Position numbers and translations under genes: made by a program. Positions 28,170 to 36,621 of a DNA stretch of 64,000 nt are shown here, piece by piece. Source of the stretch: Tunturiibacter empetritectus (GTDB lineage: Bacteria; Acidobacteriota; Terriglobia; Terriglobales; Acidobacteriaceae); contig NZ_JACHDZ010000004.1 of NCBI RefSeq assembly GCF_014201375.1, positions 434,001 to 498,000 of the forward strand, read 5' to 3'. The first letter of the stretch is position 1. Each line of letters begins with the position of its first letter. The notes beneath the pieces are model-generated. The model did no database searches. It saw only the letters and a program-made list of their open reading frames with translations, and was not told the origin of the DNA.

Positions 28170-30188
28170 TTAGGGAGTAGTTGGGGTTTCGACGTTCGGT
28201 TTGCGGAGCAGACGGAAGATGTGCGCGGGCATCACGTCCGGGCGCAGGGCGACATAGTTACTGCGATCATGCCATTGGTAGTGGGTGCCGGTGAGCAGAT
28301 CTTCGATGTCAAAGGTTTCGTTGTGCGGGATGGCCAGCTCCTTGAGGTCGAGATCGATCCATCCCGCCTGCTCCTGAGTCGGATCGAGATTGATGGCGAC
28401 AAGAATTTGGTTCTGCCCACTCCATTTGCTGTAGCAGAGGATGCTTGAGTTATCGACGTTGTGGAAGTGGAGCGATCCGTCGCTTTGGAGCGCGGGGTTG
28501 TCGCGGCGAATCTGATTGAGGCGTGTGATCAGCGGCGCGATGCTGTGGCTTGCGCTGCGGTCCCATTGGCGAATTTGGTATTTCTCGCTGTTGAGATACT
28601 CTTCGCTGCCGGGTTTGGCGGGGACATTTTCGCCAAGTTCATAGGCAGGGCCGTAGATGCCGTAGTTTGCGCCGAGTGTCGCTGCGAGGATGACGCGCTG
28701 CATGAAGGCTGGGCGGCCACCGTTTTGCAGTGTGGCGTGCAGGATGTCGGGCGTGTTGGGCCAAAGGTTCGGATGAAAGAAGTCCGTCACGGGGGGCTTG
28801 GTGATCTCTTCGAAGTACACCCGTAGTTCGTCTCTCGTGTTGCGCCAGGTGAAGTAGGTGTAGGACTGGCTGAAGCCTGCCTTGGCCAACGAGTACATTA
28901 CGTGTGGGCGCGTGAAGGCCTCGGCCAGAAAGATCACATCGGGATACTTTTTATGGATCTCTCCAATGCACCACTCCCAGAAAGGAAGAGCTTTTGTGTG
29001 GGGGTTGTCGACACGAAAGATTTTGACATCGCGAAGGATCCAATAGGTGAAGACATCGCGCAGAGCCTCCCAGAGCCCACGCCAATCGGGCGATTCGAAG
29101 TTGAGGGGGTAGATGTCCTGATACTTCTTCGGAGGATTTTCCGCATATTGGATGGAGCCGTCGGGGCGAATGTTAAACCAGTCGGGATGCTCGGCGACCC
29201 AAGGATGATCGGGAGAACACTGGAAGGCGATGTCGAGAGCCAGCTCCATGCCGTGTTCGCGCGCGGCGGCGACCAGAGCGTCGAAGTCTCGAAGAGTGCC
29301 GAGGGGGGCGTGAATGGATTTGTGGCCGCCCTCTTTTGCGCCGATGGCCCAAGGACTTCCTGGGTCGTCTTCGGTCGAGGTGACGCTGTTGTTCGGGCCT
29401 TTGCGAAACGCTTTGCCGATGGGATGAATCGGCGGAAGATAGAGCACATCGAAGCCCATCGCGGCGATGGTGGGCAGAAGTGCCTGCACGTCGGCGAAGG
29501 TTCCGTGTCGCGCCGGGTCAGGCGAGGTGGACCGGGGAAAGAGCTCGTACCAGGTGGAGTAGCGGGCTCGTTCGCGGTCGACCCACAGGTGCAGCTCCTG
29601 AGGGTAGCGCGTCGCCAGGGTGAGATCGGGATACTGCGCCACCAGGGCGACGATCTCGTCCGTCAACGGATAGTCGTAGGTATCCGACTTCGCCTTCGCC
29701 AGTTTGGGCAGACGCGCAGCCTGGTCGGCTAAACGTTTGCTGTCGGGCCCTTTGGCGCGTACTGCGGCCTGCTCCAACAGGAGAGCACCGGAGCGCAAGG
29801 CGAGCGGAATATCCTGTGGTTCGGCCGAAGGACTCACGCCAGGCTGACCGGGTTGTGCTGCCAGCCGTTTTCGCAGATCTGCGGACCAGGTGTCGAAGTG
29901 GTCAACCCATGCCTCGAGGGTGTAGACCCAGTCCCCGAGCGCATCAGCGCTGAAGCTGGCCGACCAGAGGTCGTTGGTCAGCGGGGAGAGCGGCGTCGAT
30001 CGCCAATCCTTCTCGTTCGAGTGACGATAGAGCAAACGTCCTGTGACATGGTCGTGGCCATCGCCAAAGACTGCTGCGGTTACTGTTACGGAGTCGCCCA
30101 GAACTCGCTTGGCTGGATAACGTCCACAATCGACTTGTGGTTTGACGTCTTCAATAATGACTCGCTTACGGCCTTCAAGAGGTTTCAT
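28170..30188 (-). CDS. glgE: Alpha-1,4-glucan:maltose-1-phosphate maltosyltransferase GlgE
   Basis: A 672-residue GH13_3 enzyme. It moves maltosyl units from maltose 1-phosphate onto linear alpha-1,4-glucan in the cytoplasm. The N-terminal beta domain (about 1-110), the helical insert and the TIM barrel are present; the nucleophile Asp394 (FRVDNPHTKALPFWEW) and acid/base Glu423 (FLAEAFTRP) fall at exactly the positions known for Streptomyces GlgE by my count. PIHPIGKAFRKGPNN forms part of the donor site. It leads the two-gene unit with treS-mak. No branching enzyme is in the window. Confidence 0.96.
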   Translation of the reverse strand: MKPLEGRKRVIIEDVKPQVDCGRYPAKRVLGDSVTVTAAVFGDGHDHVTGRLLYRHSNEKDWRSTPLSPLTNDLWSASFSADALGDWVYTLEAWVDHFDTWSADLRKRLAAQPGQPGVSPSAEPQDIPLALRSGALLLEQAAVRAKGPDSKRLADQAARLPKLAKAKSDTYDYPLTDEIVALVAQYPDLTLATRYPQELHLWVDRERARYSTWYELFPRSTSPDPARHGTFADVQALLPTIAAMGFDVLYLPPIHPIGKAFRKGPNNSVTSTEDDPGSPWAIGAKEGGHKSIHAPLGTLRDFDALVAAAREHGMELALDIAFQCSPDHPWVAEHPDWFNIRPDGSIQYAENPPKKYQDIYPLNFESPDWRGLWEALRDVFTYWILRDVKIFRVDNPHTKALPFWEWCIGEIHKKYPDVIFLAEAFTRPHVMYSLAKAGFSQSYTYFTWRNTRDELRVYFEEITKPPVTDFFHPNLWPNTPDILHATLQNGGRPAFMQRVILAATLGANYGIYGPAYELGENVPAKPGSEEYLNSEKYQIRQWDRSASHSIAPLITRLNQIRRDNPALQSDGSLHFHNVDNSSILCYSKWSGQNQILVAINLDPTQEQAGWIDLDLKELAIPHNETFDIEDLLTGTHYQWHDRSNYVALRPDVMPAHIFRLLRKPNVETPTTP

Positions 30189-30420
30189 ATCGCTCAGATC
30201 TTCACACTGCTTTCGTACCTATAGTAGTCCGACAGGCTGCGCCAAAATGCGCTATCGGGAGGAATGTGGACTCCTCCTAAGAAGATGCAGCCGGAGCCGC
30301 ATATGTTTGCTGGAGTTGGGGAACGAGGGTACATCGCGGAGAGGTTCAGCCGGGCGAAGCTGGCCGGAGCCAAACTCGGGTTCCCGGTGGATGTTGCCTC
30401 CACATCCCTCGCTCGAAGCT

Positions 30421-30438
30421 AATTTCCCGGTTGAAATT
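30421..30438. promoter_or_regulatory. Candidate operator, copy 1
   Basis: AATTTC (30421-30426) and GAAATT (30433-30438) form a perfect 6-bp inverted repeat around a six-base spacer. A related sequence recurs at 30560. Confidence 0.45.
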
Positions 30439-30559
30439 CTGGCAACATTCAGCAGCGAGGTAACAGAATCCGTGCCGCAGTTTAGGGCGGATTTTCTTGA
30501 GGGAGAGGCTGTTTTTACTGGCACATAACTAGGCACGAGTCAGTGCTCGATTGCGAGGA

Positions 30560-30576
30560 AATTTTCCAATTGAAAT
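30560..30576. promoter_or_regulatory. Candidate operator, copy 2
   Basis: AATTTTCCAATTGAAAT resembles the 30421 site (shared pattern AATTTyCC, two bases, TTGAAAT) and lies just before TTGACA at 30587. Its own symmetry is weaker (TTTC / GAAA). Confidence 0.4.
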
Positions 30577-30646
30577 AATTTTCCCCTTGACAATCGATTA
30601 TCGCCTCTGTTCGACTTGCGGGCGTTACAGGGAGGCGGAATCTCGC

Positions 30647-33600
30647 ATGGCACACTTAACCAAAACCAACGCTCCTTCAGAGCCGATTGATAACGGCAGA
30701 ACCAATCGCAAGTCCTCGGCTCGGCCAAGTGGCCTTCTCAAGACCAGACTTTCCCAGGCCCTCCAGGCCATGCTTGTAGTGCTGTTCGTCGCAGGCTTTG
30801 GTCCGCAGAGGGCAATGCTCGCCCAGACCGATCTCGGCTTCATCTCAGGCACAGTTCGCGACAGCGCTGATGCCGTAGTTCCCAACTGTCAGATTGAGAT
30901 CAAGAACGCGAGAACGGCCACAACGCGTTCGGTCACGACGGATCAAAACGGCTACTTCAACGCTCCTTCGCTCACGGTTGGGCCCTACACGGTCTCGGCT
31001 ACGGCGGCGGGGTTCAAACACCTGGTGACGACCGTAGATGTAACCACGAATGGTGCAACCGCCAACCTGCAACTCTCGGTCGGCAATGTGCAGCAGGAGG
31101 TGACGGTGACCTCCGAGTCCGGCTCGGTGAGTCTGCAGACGGACAATCACGAGCTGGTGACGACGGTTTCGCCGACACAGCTGGTCAATCTGCCGAACAA
31201 TAGCCGGAGCATCCTGAACATTGCAACGCTTGGGCCTTCGTCGCAACAAGGAACCGATGTCGGCGTTGATGGGGGAGATGAGGGGTTCTACGGACAGACG
31301 GCGAACTCGGTTATCATCTCGGGACTTGGCAATGCACACACAGCATTTCTTCAGGACGGCGTGGACAATACGAACCTGCTGACGCAGACGGTGAATATCC
31401 TGTCGTCGGTCGAAGCGAGTCAGGAGGTCACGACGATCCTGAACGGCGCCCCCGCGCGTTTCAGCCAGCCGTCGATCATCAACGTCATCACGAAGAGCGG
31501 CTCGAACCAGATTCACGGAACGGCATACGACTTTCTCCAGAACGATGACTTCGATGCTAAGAACTGGTTCGCCACCATCAAGCCTGCGAAGCGCTATAAC
31601 CAGTTTGGAGGCAATATTGGTGCTCCACTCTGGAAGAACAAGTTGTTCGCCTTCTTTGACTACTCGGGACTGCGCAGTCACACGGCGAACGTCGTCCGCG
31701 ACCGAGTTCCAACGGATGCAGAGCGCAACGGCGACTTCTCTGCGGACGGACTCACACTCTACGATCCTTCAACCTATGATCCCACGACAGGAACGAGCCA
31801 GCCGTTCGCGAACAACAAGCTCACTTCGATCAGCCCCTTCGCCCAGCAGTGGCTGAAGAATTATCCTGAGCCCAACACGACGCTCGATGCGAACAACGTC
31901 AACTACGTAGGGAACCTGCCTGCGATCAGTAACTACGATGAGTATTTGGGGCGCGTCGACTTCAACATCTCACCACGTGACCTGCTGTTTGGCACCGTGG
32001 CGCGGCTCGAGAGCAAGGCCGGCAATGACAGCATCACACCCGGACTTTTTGGCATCTTCATCGCATTGAAGGGAACGAACATCTCGGCCGCTGAGACGCA
32101 CGTCTTCAACGCGAATGTTGTAAACGTCTTCAAGATCGGCTACAACCGCAGTAATCTCTTCCGCACGCAGTTGGGCGAGGGGGCGTTGAACTATGCAGCA
32201 CAGTATGGTCTGGCGAATGTCAATCCTCAGCCCTCCCAGTGGACGCCGCCTGCCATCAATCTGAACAACTACACCTCGCTCGGAGACCCGTACTCGCCCC
32301 AGGGCGCAATTCAAAATCGCTTCCAGTACACCGACGAAGTGAGCTGGAAACTAGGCAACCATACCTTTGTCTTCGGTGGCGATTACGTCAGGACGCAGTT
32401 TGATGGCAACTGGGTCGTCGGTAACAATGGCATCTACAACTTCGACGGTAGTTCGACCTCGGCTTACGTTGGCGGAAAGCGCAGCACGACCGATCAGGGC
32501 AACTCGTTGGCCGATCTAGAACTTGGATTTCCTCGAACTGCTAATGCTGCCAACGGCGTAACCGTGGGCGCGTTTCGTGGCACGAATGTCTCAGGCTATG
32601 TGCAGGACGACTGGAAGGTGCTGCCTCGGCTGACCTTCAACATCGGTCTGCGTTATGACTTCGACAATCCGCCGAACGATAAGAATGGCCACGGCGGACA
32701 GTTCGATGTCGCCTCCAATCGCGTCATTCCCGGCACCTGGAAGACGAACTACAACGACTGGGCGCCGCGATTTGGTTTCTCCTATCAGGCAAACGACCGT
32801 ACCGTCGTGCGTGGTGGTTATGGAATCTACTACGCGCCAATCCTTTACAACAATCTGCAATTTGAGTTGCTGTACTCTCCGAACTTCGTGAATCAGTCTT
32901 ACTCTTTCAACGTAGCGGCGCCTGTGGATATCCAAAACCTCTTTGTTCCTAATCCATCGCTGGTCGGACAGCAGAACTACACCCTGACGAAGACTTTGAA
33001 AGACACGTCGGTACAGGACTGGAATCTCAATATCGAACGATCACTCAGCAACAACACTCTGTTGACGATCGGCTATATCGGGAATGTGACTCGTCACCAG
33101 TCCGCGCGTGCCGATCTCAATCAGCCGTTCGGATTGACTCCCGGAAACACGAGCGGCATCCTCGACCTGAGACCGAATACGAACGTCGGAACCACCGACG
33201 GTCAGCTCAACGCGGTCTCGGCCAACTACAACGCCCTGGCTATCAAGGTGGAGAGAACTTATACGAACGGACTGCAGTTCTTGGGAGCTTATACCTACTC
33301 GAAGGCGATGGATATTCTGGATGGCGATAACGCCGACATTCAAAATCTCTATAACCCCGGGCTCACCTACGGACCAGCCGGCTTCGACCGTACTCAAAAT
33401 CTCATCATCAGTGCGGTGTATGAGTTGCCCTTCGGTCCCGGAAAGAAGTTCCTGAACTCAAACAACCTGCTCAATCGCGAGATTATTGGCGGCTGGCAGC
33501 TCTCCGGAGTTCAGCAGTTCGCGACCGGCCAGCCGATCCAGGTCACAGCCAATAACAATGCTGATACCAGTTCGGTGCATAGCGTCTACGCAAACAGGAT

Positions 33601-33925
33601 CTGCACTGGAAATCCGCTTTCAGGGCATCCGCGGCTCCAGTTCTTTGATCCGTCCTGCTATGTGCAGCCCGCCACCGGCCAGTATGGAACGGCCAGAAGC
33701 GGACCGCGTCAGCCCGGCATCGACACGACGAACCTGAGCCTTCAGAAGGCGTTTGCGATCACCGAGCGGCAGCAACTCCAGTTCCGCGCGGAAGCGTTCA
33801 GTGTTTTCAACCACCCCAACTTCTCCACCGGTAGTACCAGCATCACCAACCCCGCTGCTGGGCTGCTTACTCAGGAGACTGTCGGTCAGCGAGTGCTGCA
33901 ACTCGCTTTGCGTTATGCGTTTTAG
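30647..33925 (+). CDS. Oar-like TonB-dependent outer-membrane receptor
   Basis: A 1092-residue outer-membrane protein. After a long basic N-terminus and a signal peptide ending near AMLAQ (about residue 56), residues about 60-145 are a carboxypeptidase-regulatory-like beta domain (GFISGTVRDSADAVVPNCQI, TDQNGYFNAPSL). Then come a plug region (SVIISGLGNAHTAFLQDGVD) and a long beta barrel ending in the outer-membrane signature VLQLALRYAF. This is the type abundant in Acidobacteria for glycan or siderophore uptake. ATG 30647 is chosen for GGAGG eleven bases upstream. GH127 and GH78 genes follow, so an oligosaccharide substrate is likely. Confidence 0.93.
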   Translation: MAHLTKTNAPSEPIDNGRTNRKSSARPSGLLKTRLSQALQAMLVVLFVAGFGPQRAMLAQTDLGFISGTVRDSADAVVPNCQIEIKNARTATTRSVTTDQNGYFNAPSLTVGPYTVSATAAGFKHLVTTVDVTTNGATANLQLSVGNVQQEVTVTSESGSVSLQTDNHELVTTVSPTQLVNLPNNSRSILNIATLGPSSQQGTDVGVDGGDEGFYGQTANSVIISGLGNAHTAFLQDGVDNTNLLTQTVNILSSVEASQEVTTILNGAPARFSQPSIINVITKSGSNQIHGTAYDFLQNDDFDAKNWFATIKPAKRYNQFGGNIGAPLWKNKLFAFFDYSGLRSHTANVVRDRVPTDAERNGDFSADGLTLYDPSTYDPTTGTSQPFANNKLTSISPFAQQWLKNYPEPNTTLDANNVNYVGNLPAISNYDEYLGRVDFNISPRDLLFGTVARLESKAGNDSITPGLFGIFIALKGTNISAAETHVFNANVVNVFKIGYNRSNLFRTQLGEGALNYAAQYGLANVNPQPSQWTPPAINLNNYTSLGDPYSPQGAIQNRFQYTDEVSWKLGNHTFVFGGDYVRTQFDGNWVVGNNGIYNFDGSSTSAYVGGKRSTTDQGNSLADLELGFPRTANAANGVTVGAFRGTNVSGYVQDDWKVLPRLTFNIGLRYDFDNPPNDKNGHGGQFDVASNRVIPGTWKTNYNDWAPRFGFSYQANDRTVVRGGYGIYYAPILYNNLQFELLYSPNFVNQSYSFNVAAPVDIQNLFVPNPSLVGQQNYTLTKTLKDTSVQDWNLNIERSLSNNTLLTIGYIGNVTRHQSARADLNQPFGLTPGNTSGILDLRPNTNVGTTDGQLNAVSANYNALAIKVERTYTNGLQFLGAYTYSKAMDILDGDNADIQNLYNPGLTYGPAGFDRTQNLIISAVYELPFGPGKKFLNSNNLLNREIIGGWQLSGVQQFATGQPIQVTANNNADTSSVHSVYANRICTGNPLSGHPRLQFFDPSCYVQPATGQYGTARSGPRQPGIDTTNLSLQKAFAITERQQLQFRAEAFSVFNHPNFSTGSTSITNPAAGLLTQETVGQRVLQLALRYAF

Positions 33926-33944
33926 CAATTGAACCAATCAACCA

Positions 33945-33974
33945 GAGGGGGCGACGGTTTCCGCTTCGCCCCTC
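33945..33974. other. Intercistronic hairpin after the receptor gene
   Basis: GAGGGG-CGA (33945-33954, one bulged G) pairs with TCGCCCCTC (33966-33974). It has no T-tract and sits 20 bases after the receptor stop, so it may separate or stabilise parts of a receptor-hydrolase transcript. Confidence 0.5.
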
Positions 33975-34039
33975 ACAGCTTAGGATTGCTCGACGAAAAC
34001 CTACTTTCTTTAGGGGAAGCGGGACACGGGAGACTGGTG

Positions 34040-36505
34040 ATGGCGGTAACACGACGTAAGTTTCTGTTGAACTCAACCTATGCCAGCGCAGGGTTTGCCG
34101 TCATAGGAGCGATGAAACCGATCGCGCTGCTTTCGCAGACCAGCGAGAAGGAGATGGCGCCTTACCTGACTGGAATCAGAATGGCCGCGACGCCCGCCAC
34201 CAACTATCGCGCCTATCGTTCGAAGGTGGTGGAGACGCCCGATGTAACGACCTGGGTTCAGGTGGATCTGAAGAAGAGTGTCTTAATCTCTGCGATTCAG
34301 TTATTCCCTGCTTCGGAGCGAATGTATCCGGGCCGCGACCAGTACTACGGGGGCGAAGGATTTCCTCTGCGATTCCGGTTGGAGGCCTCTGACGATGCGA
34401 ACTTCGGCAAAGTTGAGACCATTGCGGACTTCACGCAGTCGGACTTTCCGGATCTGAAAGACAACATTACGCAGTATGCGGCGCACGATGTTCATGGCCG
34501 CTACGTGCGGTTAACGGCGACGCGGCTTCGGGTGGTCAAGGCGTCTCCTACCGATAGCACCCCGCTCGGCAAAGAGCCGCAGGACAGTCCCGACTACACG
34601 CTGATGGTTGCGAAGATGGCTGTCATCTCGGGCGGACACGACGTTGCTGTGGGCTGCAAAGTGACTGCAGATGAGAAGTATGGAAATAGCGAGCTTCTTT
34701 CGCAGCTGACGCGGCCGCCCCGGCAGGATGGGGAAGGGATTCGTGTCGACAATCCCCACGCCGTGACGGACGCGGCAACCTGGAAGCCGGCAAAGTACAA
34801 AGCCGAAGCGCCGAAGACAGGAGTGACTCTGGATGGCGGCGTCTTTCAAGAGGCGATGCAAAACAACATTCAGTATCTGCTGAACTCGTACACGACGGAC
34901 GATCTTCTGCGGCAGTTCTACGAGCGGACCGGGAAGATCAAGAACTTCAAGCCGACCGGATCCCAGGTCTTCTGGGAGGAGGATCTTGCTGGCTCGAATG
35001 CTGGACGCTTCCTGATGGGTGCGGGCAACACGATACGCTGGATCGACGATCCCGAGCTGCGTCGCCGGCTGAACGTTGTGGTCGATGGGATTGAAGAGTG
35101 TCGACAGTCGAACGGATACATCATGGCGTATCCCGAAGACACAATCTTTTACTCGGAGCGCGCCGCCTACACCCGTGCTTGGCTTACACACGGATTGCTC
35201 GAAGCTGCTTACGGTGGAAATCCAAAAGCTCTGCCGATGCTGCGCGGATACTATGACTGGTTCAATCAGCAATCATTCCTTCCGGATATGCTGCGTGGCG
35301 CGATTCAAGGTGGACAGGGCATGGTCGCGAATACGCGCATGTGCACCAGCCCAATGGGGAAGCCGGCGGATGCACAGGTGATTCAGCGCTACTACCAGGA
35401 GGACGGCTGGCTGGAAGGTCTGGCGAAGCAGGAGAAAGAGCAGGTGTGGCAGTACCCGTACGACCGCCCGCACTGCTATCTGTTGACCAACCTCGAAGCG
35501 TATCTGGATATGTATCTCGCTACCGGAGACGTGCGGTATCGCGATGCGGTTCTTGGATCATGGGAGCTCTATCGCGCCCACTGGCAGCAGGCCGGCGGAA
35601 GCATTTCGATCATCGAGTTTGAGAAGGATCCGCCGAACAGCAACTACCTCCATCAAAAGCTGGGCGAGCTATGCGGCAGCAGCTTCTGGGTCTTCTTGAG
35701 CCAGCGCTTTCAACTGCTCAATCCTGATGAGGAGCGCTATGCCACCGAGATCGAGAAGTCGATCTACAACGTTGGCATGGCGAACCAGGATGGCGGCGTC
35801 GGCCTGCGTTATCACACCGTCATGGAAGGCAAGAAAGAGAAGTCCACTCACGAGAACACGTGTTGCGAAGGCCAGGGGACCAGGCTGCTTGGGACTCTTC
35901 CGGAGCACATCTACTCCATCGCGCCGGATGGAATCTATGTGAACCTCTACGAGCCTTCTACGATTCGTTGGCAGCAGGCGGGTCAGCCGATGGAGTTGAA
36001 GCTGAAGACTCGCTTCCCCTACGACACGCATGTGAGCGGCGCGGTGAAGGTCTCCGCTCCGACACAAGCTAATCTGCGGATTCGAGTTCCTTCCTGGGCG
36101 GCGAAGGAGATGACGGTTTCGGTGAACGGTAAGGTTGCGGGCTCCGGTAAGCCGGGCACTTACCTTGCAATCGATCGTCAGTGGAGCGATGGGGACGTCA
36201 TCGAGTTTGTGCTTCCCGCAGAGATTCGAGTACGCCGCTACAAGGGGGACGACCAGATTGCAGGCAAGAAGAGATACTCCGTGGAGTACGGTCCAATCCT
36301 ACTGGCCGCCGTCGGCTCTCAGACCGCGAGCCTCACTGTGGACAAGGGCAAGGAAGCCGAGCATCTCGCCAATCATCTGGAGCCAGTTGATGGTTCACCG
36401 CTGCACTTCACTATCCGAGGCAACGACGGTCAAAAGTTTGTGCCGTACTGGAAGATCTCGGAAGAGGAGTTCACTTGCTACCCGCAGGTAACCGCGATGG
36501 CTTGA
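34040..36505 (+). CDS. GH127-type beta-L-arabinofuranosidase (DUF1680), Tat-exported
   Basis: An 821-residue secreted hydrolase starting at ATG 34040. The N-terminus MAVTRRKFLLNSTYAS is a twin-arginine-type signal (one substitution in the RR-x-F-L pattern). Residues about 40-200 contain an F5/8-type-C-like carbohydrate-binding region (VTTWVQVDLKKSVLISAIQL). The GH127 catalytic barrel follows: the zinc/Cys site Glu543-x-Cys545 (KLGELCGSSFW) and ENTCCEG with Cys608-Cys609, the second being the likely nucleophile, matches bacterial beta-L-arabinofuranosidases. It removes terminal arabinofuranose from plant glycans or glycoproteins. It follows the receptor and precedes a rhamnosidase, as in a pectin- or side-chain-degradation set. 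Confidence 0.86.
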   Translation: MAVTRRKFLLNSTYASAGFAVIGAMKPIALLSQTSEKEMAPYLTGIRMAATPATNYRAYRSKVVETPDVTTWVQVDLKKSVLISAIQLFPASERMYPGRDQYYGGEGFPLRFRLEASDDANFGKVETIADFTQSDFPDLKDNITQYAAHDVHGRYVRLTATRLRVVKASPTDSTPLGKEPQDSPDYTLMVAKMAVISGGHDVAVGCKVTADEKYGNSELLSQLTRPPRQDGEGIRVDNPHAVTDAATWKPAKYKAEAPKTGVTLDGGVFQEAMQNNIQYLLNSYTTDDLLRQFYERTGKIKNFKPTGSQVFWEEDLAGSNAGRFLMGAGNTIRWIDDPELRRRLNVVVDGIEECRQSNGYIMAYPEDTIFYSERAAYTRAWLTHGLLEAAYGGNPKALPMLRGYYDWFNQQSFLPDMLRGAIQGGQGMVANTRMCTSPMGKPADAQVIQRYYQEDGWLEGLAKQEKEQVWQYPYDRPHCYLLTNLEAYLDMYLATGDVRYRDAVLGSWELYRAHWQQAGGSISIIEFEKDPPNSNYLHQKLGELCGSSFWVFLSQRFQLLNPDEERYATEIEKSIYNVGMANQDGGVGLRYHTVMEGKKEKSTHENTCCEGQGTRLLGTLPEHIYSIAPDGIYVNLYEPSTIRWQQAGQPMELKLKTRFPYDTHVSGAVKVSAPTQANLRIRVPSWAAKEMTVSVNGKVAGSGKPGTYLAIDRQWSDGDVIEFVLPAEIRVRRYKGDDQIAGKKRYSVEYGPILLAAVGSQTASLTVDKGKEAEHLANHLEPVDGSPLHFTIRGNDGQKFVPYWKISEEEFTCYPQVTAMA

Positions 36506-36621
36506 TGAATCTGGATAGGCTGCTGTAGGGTGTCAGTCTGTCCTTGTTTCAAGAGACGATGTTTAAGTCGATGTTCTCAACTCTGGCACGCAGTCCCTTT
36601 GGTGTCCTGGATAGCCAACTC

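Larger units (their letters stand above)
30189..30646. other. 458-bp divergent control region between glgE and the receptor gene
   Basis: No gene fits here; short frames do not look like protein. It should hold the promoters of both glgE (minus) and the TonB-dependent receptor (plus). Two related A/T-rich sites, 30421-30438 and 30560-30576, and a TTGACA at 30587-30592 are the only visible signals; I could not find a convincing -10 box at 16-18 bases from that TTGACA. Confidence 0.6.
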
